A stretch of DNA of 5,230 bases, taken from positions 1-5,230 of the forward strand of contig JADCFR010000135.1 of NCBI GenBank assembly GCA_020249415.1, read 5' to 3'. Below the pieces are notes generated by a model. The model did no database searches. It was given only the letters and a program-made list of their open reading frames with translations, and was not told the origin of the DNA. Both the position numbers and the translations under genes were made by a program. Shown one piece after another: positions 1 through 5,230 of the stretch (position 1 is the first letter of the stretch; each line of letters starts with the position of its first letter). Source of the stretch: Roseomonas sp. (lineage in GTDB: Bacteria > Pseudomonadota > Alphaproteobacteria > Acetobacterales > Acetobacteraceae).

Positions 1-285
1 CATGCGGCAAGCGCGGGAATGGCGACGGTGATCTGCTCCCCGGATGGGGATCGCACCCTGCATCTGGGCCCAGGCGGGGAGGAATTGCCCGCGCCCGAAG
101 CGCATGGCGGCTTCTGCCTTGCCTGCCATGCCCTGCCGCAGGCGGGTCTCCCCGCCGCGCCCACGCTATCCACCCCGGCGGAACCCGGCAGCGCCACCCT
201 CTGGCCTGCCGCTGGCGATACCGGCTGGCGCCCGGCGGCCCGCGCGCCGCCTTACGACCCGACAGGTCCCCCAGCTTTCGCTTGA
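1..285 (+). CDS. DUF2946-like small Cys-containing protein, 5' end outside window
   Basis: This is the C-terminal part of a small protein read in frame from base 1. The upstream residues HAASAG precede the first in-window Met (position 19) without a stop, so the true start is probably left of the window, where DUF2946-type proteins normally have a hydrophobic N-terminal segment. Visible hallmarks are an early VICSPDG stretch (Cys at 34-36), an FCLACH motif with Cys-x2-Cys-His (Cys codons at 115-117 and 124-126), a Pro/Ala-rich linker and a C-terminal RAPPYDPTGPPAF tail. These resemble the DUF2946 family, whose members are often found beside copper uptake or copper-handling genes. The next gene, 62 nt downstream, is a PCu(A)C copper chaperone, which supports a metal-related role, but no biochemical function is established. 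The family assignment is from motif memory, not a search. If position 19 were the start, the protein would be 88 residues with no signal peptide, which is less likely. Confidence 0.68.
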   Translation, partial: HAASAGMATVICSPDGDRTLHLGPGGEELPAPEAHGGFCLACHALPQAGLPAAPTLSTPAEPGSATLWPAAGDTGWRPAARAPPYDPTGPPAFA

Positions 286-335
286 AGCTGCCCGCAAGCG
301 GGCCGCCAGAACAGCTGTCCCGTCATTCGACCTGC

Positions 336-340
336 AAGGA
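336..340 (+). promoter_or_regulatory. Ribosome binding site of the copper chaperone gene
   Basis: AAGGA lies 7 nt before the ATG at 348. It fixes the start there rather than at the in-frame TTG at 282, which would add 22 residues in front of an otherwise well-formed signal peptide. Confidence 0.7.
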
Positions 341-347
341 AAACCTC

Positions 348-812
348 ATGTCCTCCCTCAACCGTCGCGCCCTTGGCGCGCTTATTCTTGGCCTGCCAGC
401 CAGCGCCGCCCTCGCGCATGATTTCACCGCTGGTGATATTGCCATCGGCCATCCCTGGACCCGCGCCGCCGGCGCCAATGCCAATGGCGCGGGCTTCATG
501 ACGCTCCGCAACAATGGCGCGGCGCCTGATCGGCTGGTCTCCGCCGCCAGCCCTGCTGCCCGCGTCGTGGAACTGCATACCCATATCCGGGAAGGCGATG
601 TCATGCGCATGCGCCCCGTGGCGGATATCCCGATCCCGCCGGGCCAGACCGTGCATCTCCGCCCGGGCGGGCTGCATATCATGCTGATCGGCCTGACTGA
701 GCCGCTGCGCCAGGGGGCCAGCGTGCCGCTGACGCTGCGCTTTGAACGGGCGGGGGAGGTGCAGGTGACCCTCAGCGTCGAAGCTGCCGGCGCCCGCGGC
801 CACGCGCATTGA
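348..812 (+). CDS. Periplasmic PCu(A)C-type copper chaperone
   Basis: The 154-residue protein is of the PCu(A)C/DUF461 family. These are periplasmic Cu(I) carriers, implicated in delivering copper to the CuA or CuB centres of cytochrome oxidase. The N-terminus MSSLNRRALGALILGLPASA is a signal peptide with two Arg, a hydrophobic core and a likely cleavage after Ala23 (ALA|HDF). The Arg pair is not a full twin-arginine motif, so Sec export is more likely. The mature domain carries the family copper motif exactly as H77-x10-M88-x21-H110-x-M112, within ELHTH, MRMRP and GGLHIML. The length is typical of single-domain members. The C-terminus ends GHAH, which could give minor extra metal affinity. 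The gene follows a DUF2946-like gene by 62 nt and is probably co-transcribed with it. A GC-rich hairpin directly after the stop separates it from the lipid A genes. No specific gene name is assigned because several PCuAC paralogues exist. Confidence 0.93.
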   Translation: MSSLNRRALGALILGLPASAALAHDFTAGDIAIGHPWTRAAGANANGAGFMTLRNNGAAPDRLVSAASPAARVVELHTHIREGDVMRMRPVADIPIPPGQTVHLRPGGLHIMLIGLTEPLRQGASVPLTLRFERAGEVQVTLSVEAAGARGHAH

Positions 813-818
813 TAGGCC

Positions 819-840
819 GGGGGGCCGCAAGCCCCCCCTT
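819..840 (+). terminator. Probable intrinsic terminator after the copper chaperone gene
   Basis: A perfect 7-bp GC stem (GGGGGGC at 819-825, GCCCCCC at 831-837) closes a 5-nt CGCAA loop and starts 6 nt after the chaperone stop codon. The 3' flank is only CTTG, so the T tract is poor. Position and stem strength suit a terminator between the copper unit and the acpXL operon, but efficiency is uncertain. Confidence 0.5.
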
Positions 841-858
841 GCCACAAGGTTCGCTTGC

Positions 859-882
859 CTTTGGCCCCCTTTCGGGCCAAAG
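859..882 (+). repeat. Perfect 9-bp inverted repeat in the acpXL leader region
   Basis: CTTTGGCCC (859-867) and GGGCCAAAG (874-882) are exact inverted repeats separated by CCTTTC. The element lies 44 nt upstream of the acpXL start codon. It has no T run on either strand, so it is a weak terminator candidate. It could be an RNA hairpin in the leader, a protein-binding palindrome or a copy of a dispersed genomic palindrome. The sequence alone does not decide between these. No convincing -35/-10 pair was seen in 813-926, although the operon promoter should lie here if the upstream hairpin terminates. Confidence 0.55.
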
Positions 883-914
883 AGCCCTCCGATCCTTCAC
901 TCCTGATTCTGCAT

Positions 915-920
915 GGAGGG
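915..920 (+). promoter_or_regulatory. Ribosome binding site of acpXL
   Basis: GGAGGG sits 6 nt before the ATG at 927, an almost ideal Shine-Dalgarno sequence. It selects the 93-residue form that begins [12 protein letters not shown] over an upstream TTG at 855, which would add 24 residues with no resemblance to acyl carrier proteins. Confidence 0.8.
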
Positions 921-926
921 CCTCGC

Positions 927-1208
927 ATGGCCTCGTCCTTCGACCGTATCGCCGATATCATCGCTGAAAACAGCGAAGTCCCGCGGGATAAGATCCTGCC
1001 CGACAGCCATGTGATCAATGATCTCGGCATTGATAGCCTGGACTTCCTGGATATCGTCTTCGCTATCGACAAGGCTTTTGGCATCAAGGTGCCGGTGGAA
1101 GCCTGGACGCAGGAAGTGAATGCGGGCAATGCGCCGGCGGAGAAGTACTTCGTCATGAAGAACCTGGCCGAACGTGTGGATGAGCTGGTTGCGGCCAAGG
1201 CCGGCTGA
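927..1208 (+). CDS. acpXL: Specialised acyl carrier protein AcpXL for VLCFA of lipid A
   Basis: This is a 93-residue acidic acyl carrier protein. The DSL motif at residues 36-38 ([10 protein letters not shown]) gives Ser37 as the 4'-phosphopantetheine attachment site. Unlike housekeeping AcpP (about 78 residues), it has the extended C-terminal half and the EAWTQEVN...YFVMKNL pattern that I recognise from rhizobial AcpXL. The family role is to carry the C26-C30 chain during elongation and to donate it to the lipid A precursor in the cytoplasm and at the inner membrane. The gene order downstream (dehydratase, two ketosynthase-family proteins, dehydrogenase, acyltransferase) matches the known acpXL cluster. 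The start is set by a strong ribosome binding site, and the first residues align with the rhizobial start. It is probably the first gene of the operon; the next gene follows after 47 nt in which no terminator-like hairpin is apparent. Confidence 0.96.
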   Translation: MASSFDRIADIIAENSEVPRDKILPDSHVINDLGIDSLDFLDIVFAIDKAFGIKVPVEAWTQEVNAGNAPAEKYFVMKNLAERVDELVAAKAG

Positions 1209-1255
1209 CCCCATTCCCAAGCCACGCGCCACCGAAACCACGGACCCCTGACGCG

Positions 1256-1702
1256 ATGCGCCTGGAATATTTCCAGATGATAGATCGGGTGGCAGCGCGT
1301 GAAGGCGATGCCATCATTGTGGAAAGCCGCATCCCGGATGCCTCCCCGGTGTTTGAAGGGCATTTCCCTGGCCACCCGCTGATGCCTGGCGTGCTATTGG
1401 TGGAAACCATGGCGCAGGCTTCCGGCTGGCTGCTGCTTGATCTGATGGGTTTTGCGCGCATGCCCTTTCTGATGGCGGTGAAGGAAGCGAAGTTCCGCAG
1501 CTTCATCGGCCCCGGCACTTTGGTGCGCGTGCATGCCAAGCGCCTGCATGATGGATCAGGTTTTGCGGTGACCGAGGCGCGGATCGAAGCCGATGGCAAG
1601 CGCATCACCGATGCGGAACTCACTTTCCGCATCATGGATTACCCCGCGCCGGAATTGGCGGATGCCATGCGCGGGCGGGGCCGGGAATTGGGGCTGCTAT
1701 GA
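1256..1702 (+). CDS. fabZXL: 3-hydroxyacyl-ACP dehydratase, FabZ-like, of the VLCFA pathway
   Basis: The 148-residue protein is a hotdog-fold dehydratase of the FabZ type that removes water from 3-hydroxyacyl-ACP to give trans-2-enoyl-ACP. The signature FEGHFPGHPLMPGVLLVETM is intact: His36 in GHFPGHP and Glu50 in LLVETMAQ occupy the two catalytic positions, on the helix that contributes to the partner subunit's site. Length is normal for FabZ. Its place between acpXL and fabF2XL points to a dedicated copy acting on AcpXL-bound chains rather than the housekeeping fabZ, which usually sits with lpxD and lpxA. The ATG at 1256 has only a weak Shine-Dalgarno region. However, the N-terminus MRLEYFQMIDRV fits the family start, and the next Met (residue 8) would cut into it. 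The stop overlaps the next start as ATGA. A FabA-like isomerase activity is not expected from the motif but is not excluded. Confidence 0.93.
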   Translation: MRLEYFQMIDRVAAREGDAIIVESRIPDASPVFEGHFPGHPLMPGVLLVETMAQASGWLLLDLMGFARMPFLMAVKEAKFRSFIGPGTLVRVHAKRLHDGSGFAVTEARIEADGKRITDAELTFRIMDYPAPELADAMRGRGRELGLL

Positions 1703-2874
1703 CAAGGCGCGATGTCGTCATTACCGGGATTGGCTTGGTATCCTCCTTGGGCGAAGGGCCTGAGGCGCATTGGGAAGCGCTGACCAGGGGCGCCAAGCCC
1801 GTAGTGGATGCGGCGAGCTTCGCGCCCTTCCCGGTGCATCCGCTGCCCGCGCTTAGTCTTGATGCGCAAATCCCGAAAAAGGGTGATCAGCGCCAGATGG
1901 AACCCTGGCAGCGGCTTGGCACCTATGCCGCCGGGCTTGCGATTGACCATGCCGGGGCGCGCGGCCTGGTTGCCGATATGCATTTGGTGGTGGCCGCCGG
2001 CGGTGGCGAACGCGACATCGCGGTGGATGAGGCGATGACGGCGGCGCTGACCAGCGCCACGCCGGAAACCTCCGGCGCATTGCTCAATGAAAAACTCGCG
2101 ACTGAATTGCGGCCTACGTTGTTTCTGGCGCAGCTTTCCAACCTGCTCGCGGGCAATATCTCGATCGTGCATGGCGTGACAGGATCATCGCGCACGCTGA
2201 TGGGGGAAGAGGAAGCGGCGGCAGACGCCATCCGCATCGCGGCCGCAAGGCTGGCGGAAGGGCGGGGCGAGATCGCGCTGGTCGGCGGCGCTTTTGCGTC
2301 TCAGCGTTGGGATATGGTGCTGCTTTATGCGCCGGGTGGCGTGCTGTGGCAGGGCGATTACGCGCCAGTTTCCGCGCGCGGCGCGGCGGGCGGGTTTATC
2401 CCCGGCGGCATGGCGGCGTTTCTGGTCTTGGAAACAGCGGAACATGCACGGGCGCGCGGCGCAACAGCACTCGCGCGGATTGGCGGCATTGCCAGCGATG
2501 CGGCACATCAGCGCGCGGGCGGTGGCAGTGCCGCGGCAGCCAAGGCGCTTTGGCAAGGCATGGCAGCGCCGCAGGCCGGGCTTGGCGTGATTTCCGGCAT
2601 GACCGGTGTCGCTGAAGCGCGGGTTGAGGAAGAAGCCTTCCTGGCGGGGCTGGGCAGCGTACCGGTGCGGCGCAGTGCTTCCTTGCTTGGGCATGGGGTG
2701 GAGGCGAGTTTCCCGGCCAATGTCGCGCTCGCGGCACTCGCGCTATCGCGCGGTGGTTTCTATCCGGCGATGGACCCCGCCGATGCCGGTGATGGCGCAG
2801 TCGAGCGCATTCTGGTGACCGGCTTCGGCCAATGGCGTGGTGAAGCGCTTGCCCTGCTGGAGAAAGCGCCATGA
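1699..2874 (+). CDS. fabF2XL: Ketosynthase-family protein without catalytic Cys (FabF2XL, chain-length-factor-like)
   Basis: This 391-residue protein has the beta-ketoacyl-ACP synthase II (thiolase) fold, with an N-terminal DVVITGIGLVSSLGEG like its downstream partner, but a degenerate active site. The nucleophile region reads SIVHGVTGSSRTLMGEE, with Gly159 where FabF1XL has Cys171. The whole protein contains no cysteine. The first His region (NAHGTSTPEND in the partner) reads VISGMTGVAEARVEEE, so that His is lost. The Lys before the second His is also gone, while LGHGVEAS keeps Gly331-His332. The C-terminal gatekeeper loop (FGFGGQN in the partner) is altered to GFGQWRG. It therefore probably cannot form an acyl-enzyme and more likely pairs with FabF1XL, as the KS-beta/chain length factor does with KS-alpha in type II polyketide synthases. 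The ATG overlaps the upstream stop (ATGA), and the next start overlaps its own stop, so translation is likely coupled. The gene name rests on synteny with rhizobial clusters; the partner role is inferred. Confidence 0.88.
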   Translation: MTRRDVVITGIGLVSSLGEGPEAHWEALTRGAKPVVDAASFAPFPVHPLPALSLDAQIPKKGDQRQMEPWQRLGTYAAGLAIDHAGARGLVADMHLVVAAGGGERDIAVDEAMTAALTSATPETSGALLNEKLATELRPTLFLAQLSNLLAGNISIVHGVTGSSRTLMGEEEAAADAIRIAAARLAEGRGEIALVGGAFASQRWDMVLLYAPGGVLWQGDYAPVSARGAAGGFIPGGMAAFLVLETAEHARARGATALARIGGIASDAAHQRAGGGSAAAAKALWQGMAAPQAGLGVISGMTGVAEARVEEEAFLAGLGSVPVRRSASLLGHGVEASFPANVALAALALSRGGFYPAMDPADAGDGAVERILVTGFGQWRGEALALLEKAP

Positions 2875-4130
2875 AGGATCATCTGGGCCGCCCCTTGGTG
2901 GCGGTGACGGGGATTGGGCTGGTGAGCCCGCTCGGCTGGGGGCTTGAGAGGAATTGGGCGGCGCTGCTGGCGGGCACATCGGGCATTACGCGCATTCGCC
3001 GTTTCGCGACCGATCATTTGAAAACCACCATGGCCGGCATGGTGGATTTGCCGGAAGAAATCGCCGGCGGCGAACCCGTGCCCGCGCCGGTGCGCGTGGA
3101 ACGCATGGCCGCTGCGGCTATTGCGGAGGCGCTGGCGGCGGCCGGCATGAAGGAAGGCGCTTTTGATGGCCCCCTCATGCTCGGCATGCCGCCGGTTGAG
3201 ATGGAATGGCCGCAGCGTGTCGCACTGGCGCGGCGTGCTGGCGGGCCAGGCCATGCCGCACTTTCGGTGGCAAGCATTGGTCAGCGCGATTTGTATGAGA
3301 CCTTCTTGTATGGCGGCGTCGGCGAAAGGCTCGCCTTGCGTTTCGGCACCAAGGGCGCGCCGATTGCCATCACCACCGCCTGCGCCACCGGCGCTTCCGC
3401 GATTCAATTGGGTGTTGAAGCCATCCAGCGCGGTGAGGCGAAATCCGCCATCGCGCTCGGCACGGATGGATCGGTGCAGCCGGAAGCGGTGATCCGGTTT
3501 TCGCTGCTCTCTGCGCTAACCTCACGCAATGAAGACCCCACCAAGGCATCACGCCCCTTCGAGAAATCCCGCGATGGTTTCGTGATGAGCGAAGGTGCGG
3601 CGGCTTTGATCCTGGAAGATTTGGAATATGCCCGCGCGCGCGGTGCTACCGTAATCGGCCTGGTGAGTGGCTGTGGCGAAAGGGCGGATAATTTCCACCG
3701 TACGCGATCGAACCCCGATGGGTCTTCCATTATTGGCGCCATGAAGAATGCCATTGCCGATGCCGGCTTACAGCCTGGTGATATCGGCTATGTCAATGCC
3801 CATGGCACCAGCACGCCGGAGAATGACAAGATGGAAGCGCTTGGCATGCGTGCCGTATTTGGTGAGGCGCCGCCGCCGATATCCTCCAATAAATCCATGA
3901 TCGGCCATACGCTTTCTGCCGCAGGCGCGATTGAAGCGGCCTTCAGCCTGCTGACGCTGCGCGATCAAATCCTGCCACCCACCATCAACCATGTCGAACC
4001 GGACCCCACACTTGGGCTGGATGTGGTGCCGAATGAGGCGCGACGGGTTTCCGGCTTGCGCCATGTGCTCTCAAATTCCTTCGGCTTTGGCGGGCAGAAT
4101 GTCTGCCTGGTGCTGAGTGCCGCGCCATGA
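2871..4130 (+). CDS. fabF1XL: Beta-ketoacyl-ACP synthase II, catalytic partner (FabF1XL)
   Basis: A complete 419-residue FabF-type condensing enzyme. It extends an acyl chain by two carbons using malonyl-ACP, here presumably on AcpXL to reach VLCFA length. The active site is intact: Cys171 in ITTACATGASA, His311 in NAHGTSTPEND, Lys341 in SSNKSMIGHT, His346 in the same stretch, and the C-terminal gatekeeper loop NSFGFGGQNV at 402-411. The length is normal for FabF (about 410-420). The start overlaps the fabF2XL stop as ATGA, and GGAG lies 8 nt upstream inside fabF2XL, so re-initiation and balanced output of the two proteins are likely. The 3' end overlaps adh2XL by four bases. Immediate adjacency to a Cys-less paralogue suggests heterodimer formation. 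A housekeeping fabF is normally located beside acpP and fabG, which is not the context here. Confidence 0.95.
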   Translation: MKDHLGRPLVAVTGIGLVSPLGWGLERNWAALLAGTSGITRIRRFATDHLKTTMAGMVDLPEEIAGGEPVPAPVRVERMAAAAIAEALAAAGMKEGAFDGPLMLGMPPVEMEWPQRVALARRAGGPGHAALSVASIGQRDLYETFLYGGVGERLALRFGTKGAPIAITTACATGASAIQLGVEAIQRGEAKSAIALGTDGSVQPEAVIRFSLLSALTSRNEDPTKASRPFEKSRDGFVMSEGAAALILEDLEYARARGATVIGLVSGCGERADNFHRTRSNPDGSSIIGAMKNAIADAGLQPGDIGYVNAHGTSTPENDKMEALGMRAVFGEAPPPISSNKSMIGHTLSAAGAIEAAFSLLTLRDQILPPTINHVEPDPTLGLDVVPNEARRVSGLRHVLSNSFGFGGQNVCLVLSAAP

Positions 4131-5152
4131 TGCGTGCGCTTCGCCTGCATGGGGATCGCGATCTGCGGCTGGAGAACGTGGCGCCGCCGCCGCCGCCCGC
4201 CGCGCATGAGGTGCAGCTTCGCATCCGCGCCGTTGCGCTGAATCATATTGATGTCTGGGGCTTTCGCGGCATGGCCTTCGCCAAGCGCAACCTGCCCCTG
4301 ACGGTTGGCGCGGAAGCGGTCGGTGAGATTGTCGCAATTGGTTCTGGCGTGACCGGCTGGAAGATTGGCGATCATGTCGCGCCTTATGGTGCCGCGACCT
4401 GCGGCGTGTGCAAGGCGTGCCGTGAGGGGCGCGATAATCTTTGCGAAGATGTTGGCGGCGTCAAGGGCTTCCATTTGGATGGCTTCGCGCAGGAATTGAT
4501 GAACCAGGATGCGCGGCTTTTGGTGCGCGTGCCGGCGGGACTTTCCTTCGAAGATGCCGCTTGTGGGCCGATCACCTTCTCGACCGTTGAACACATGCTG
4601 TTCGACAATGCCAAACTGGAAGCCGGCGAGACCATCCTGATCCATGCGGCAGGGTCCGGCATTGGCACGGTGGCGGTGCGCATTGCCAAGGATCTGGGTT
4701 GCACCGTAATCGCGACCGCAGGCGATGACGAGAAATGCGCCAAGGCCAAGGCATTGGGCGCGGATCATGTGGTGAATTACACGACGCAAAATTTCCCAAC
4801 CGTGGCGCGGCGCGCGACAGGCAAGCGCGGCGTGGATGTGGTGTTTGAACATGTTGGCGCTTCGACCTGGTCTGGTAGCCTGCTCTCGCTCAAAATGGGT
4901 GGGCGGTTGGTGACCTGTGGGTCAACATCCGGGGTTTCGGCGGAAACCAATTTGATGATGCTGTTTCAGCGTCAGTTGCGCATCTTCGGGTCCTTTGGTG
5001 CTTCCATGCGCAATATCGCCGATGGCTACGCGAAAATGGCGCGCGGTATTCTGCCCGTGTTGGATACGGTGGTGCCGCTGGAACGTTTCTCGGAAGGGCT
5101 GGAACGGCTGGAAAGCCGCCGCGTCTTTGGCAAGATCGTGGTGACGCTGTGA
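4127..5152 (+). CDS. adh2XL: Medium-chain (zinc-type) dehydrogenase/reductase Adh2XL
   Basis: The 341-residue protein belongs to the medium-chain dehydrogenase/reductase superfamily, with an N-terminal GroES-like domain and a Rossmann domain. The structural zinc lobe is complete: Cys92, Cys95, Cys98 and Cys106 in CGVCKACREGRDNLC. The nucleotide-binding loop is HAAGSGIGTVAVRIAK (173-188), with Gly176-Gly178-Gly180. The catalytic zinc site appears lost. The usual Cys of the first ligand motif is replaced in ALNHIDVWGFRG, and the usual GHE motif reads GAEAVGEI at 61-68. This resembles quinone-oxidoreductase/enoyl-reductase-like members rather than classic alcohol dehydrogenases, so an NADPH-dependent reduction within VLCFA synthesis is plausible. 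The alcohol dehydrogenase name comes from the rhizobial cluster and is not proof of reaction. The first ATG (4127) overlaps the fabF1XL stop as ATGA; the adjacent in-frame ATG at 4130 is equally possible and removes one residue. The ribosome binding site is weak, fitting coupled translation. Confidence 0.9.
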   Translation: MMRALRLHGDRDLRLENVAPPPPPAAHEVQLRIRAVALNHIDVWGFRGMAFAKRNLPLTVGAEAVGEIVAIGSGVTGWKIGDHVAPYGAATCGVCKACREGRDNLCEDVGGVKGFHLDGFAQELMNQDARLLVRVPAGLSFEDAACGPITFSTVEHMLFDNAKLEAGETILIHAAGSGIGTVAVRIAKDLGCTVIATAGDDEKCAKAKALGADHVVNYTTQNFPTVARRATGKRGVDVVFEHVGASTWSGSLLSLKMGGRLVTCGSTSGVSAETNLMMLFQRQLRIFGSFGASMRNIADGYAKMARGILPVLDTVVPLERFSEGLERLESRRVFGKIVVTL

Positions 5153-5171
5153 AGCGCACCGCGCGACGCGG

Positions 5172-5230
5172 ATGAATTTTCTGATCGGGCTGGCGTTGCG
5201 CGCGGGCTTTGGCCTGCTGCGCCTGATGGG
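5172..5230 (+). CDS. Start of probable lipid A acyltransferase LpxXL, truncated by window edge
   Basis: An open frame begins with ATG 19 nt after the adh2XL stop and runs off the right edge after 19 codons. The visible residues MNFLIGLALRAGFGLLRLM are hydrophobic with spaced Arg, the kind of N-terminal membrane-anchoring helix found in LpxL/HtrB-type late acyltransferases. The in-frame upstream sequence has no start codon before a TGA within adh2XL, so the start is firm even though the Shine-Dalgarno region is poor. In the recognised gene order the gene after adh2XL is lpxXL, whose product moves the VLCFA from AcpXL to lipid A at the inner membrane. The identification is by synteny; no catalytic motif (HX4D/E) falls within the window. 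Confidence 0.62.
   Translation, partial: MNFLIGLALRAGFGLLRLM

Noticed and set aside
290..303. Small GC hairpin GCCCG-CAAG-CGGGC just after the DUF2946-like stop
   Set aside because: The stem is only 5 bp and no T tract follows, so I do not call it a terminator. The two flanking genes can still be one transcript.
44..421. Plus-strand open frame of 125 codons overlapping the DUF2946-like gene and the chaperone start
   Set aside because: It is Arg/Pro/Ala-rich with no motif. It overlaps the signal peptide region of the chaperone in another frame, while the competing frames show recognisable families.
855..926. 24-residue N-terminal extension of AcpXL from a TTG start
   Set aside because: The extension crosses the 859-882 inverted repeat, does not resemble acyl carrier proteins and ignores the strong GGAGGG placed 6 nt before the ATG at 927.
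323..1375. Long minus-strand open frame of 350 codons across the copper chaperone and acpXL
   Set aside because: It runs antisense through two well-identified genes and the intergenic hairpins, has Arg/Ser/Pro-rich low-information content and matches no family I recognise. Long antisense frames are expected at this GC content.
1699..2874. fabF2XL as a pseudogene because its active site is lost
   Set aside because: The frame is intact over 391 codons, overlaps both neighbours precisely and keeps fold-level sequence such as VVITGIGLVSSLG and LLGHG. This points to a retained non-catalytic role rather than decay.
3965..4852. Minus-strand open frame of 295 codons opposite fabF1XL and adh2XL
   Set aside because: It is a shadow of codon bias in the real genes. 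The translated product is His/Arg-rich without domain motifs, and both opposing genes have intact catalytic or binding motifs.

Overview
The window reads as ordinary chromosomal sequence of a GC-rich alphaproteobacterium. Its core is a gene run in the order known from Rhizobium-type bacteria for making and attaching the very-long-chain fatty acid (VLCFA, 27-hydroxyoctacosanoate type) of lipid A: acpXL, fabZXL, fabF2XL, fabF1XL, adh2XL and the start of an lpxXL-like acyltransferase. The strongest identification is the acyl carrier protein, whose sequence around [20 protein letters not shown] closely matches rhizobial AcpXL. The genus cannot be fixed. GC content and gene style would fit the Rhizobiales or the Acetobacteraceae/Rhodospirillales, with a slight and uncertain preference for the latter.

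Layout, all on the + strand. Positions 1-285 hold the 3' part of a small DUF2946-like Cys-containing protein. Positions 348-812 hold an exported PCu(A)C-type periplasmic copper chaperone with a perfect H-x10-M-x21-H-x-M site. These two look like the end of a copper-related unit. It is followed by a GC-rich hairpin with a weak T tract (819-840), then a second perfect inverted repeat (859-882) just upstream of acpXL. The VLCFA operon then runs from 927 to the right edge. It is compact: a 47-nt gap after acpXL, three consecutive ATGA stop/start overlaps (fabZXL/fabF2XL, fabF2XL/fabF1XL, fabF1XL/adh2XL), and 19 nt before the last, truncated gene.

How the genes work together (family knowledge plus inference): AcpXL holds the growing acyl chain on a phosphopantetheine arm. 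FabF1XL performs the condensations and FabZXL the dehydration of 3-hydroxyacyl-AcpXL. Adh2XL is a reductase-type medium-chain dehydrogenase with an unproven step. The last gene would transfer the finished chain to the lipid A precursor at the inner membrane.

The most interesting point is the ketosynthase pair. FabF1XL has a complete Cys-His-His-Lys site, whereas FabF2XL contains no cysteine at all and has lost the first catalytic His. This makes the pair look like a ketosynthase/chain-length-factor heterodimer. No mobile elements, CRISPR arrays, tRNA or rRNA genes were seen.
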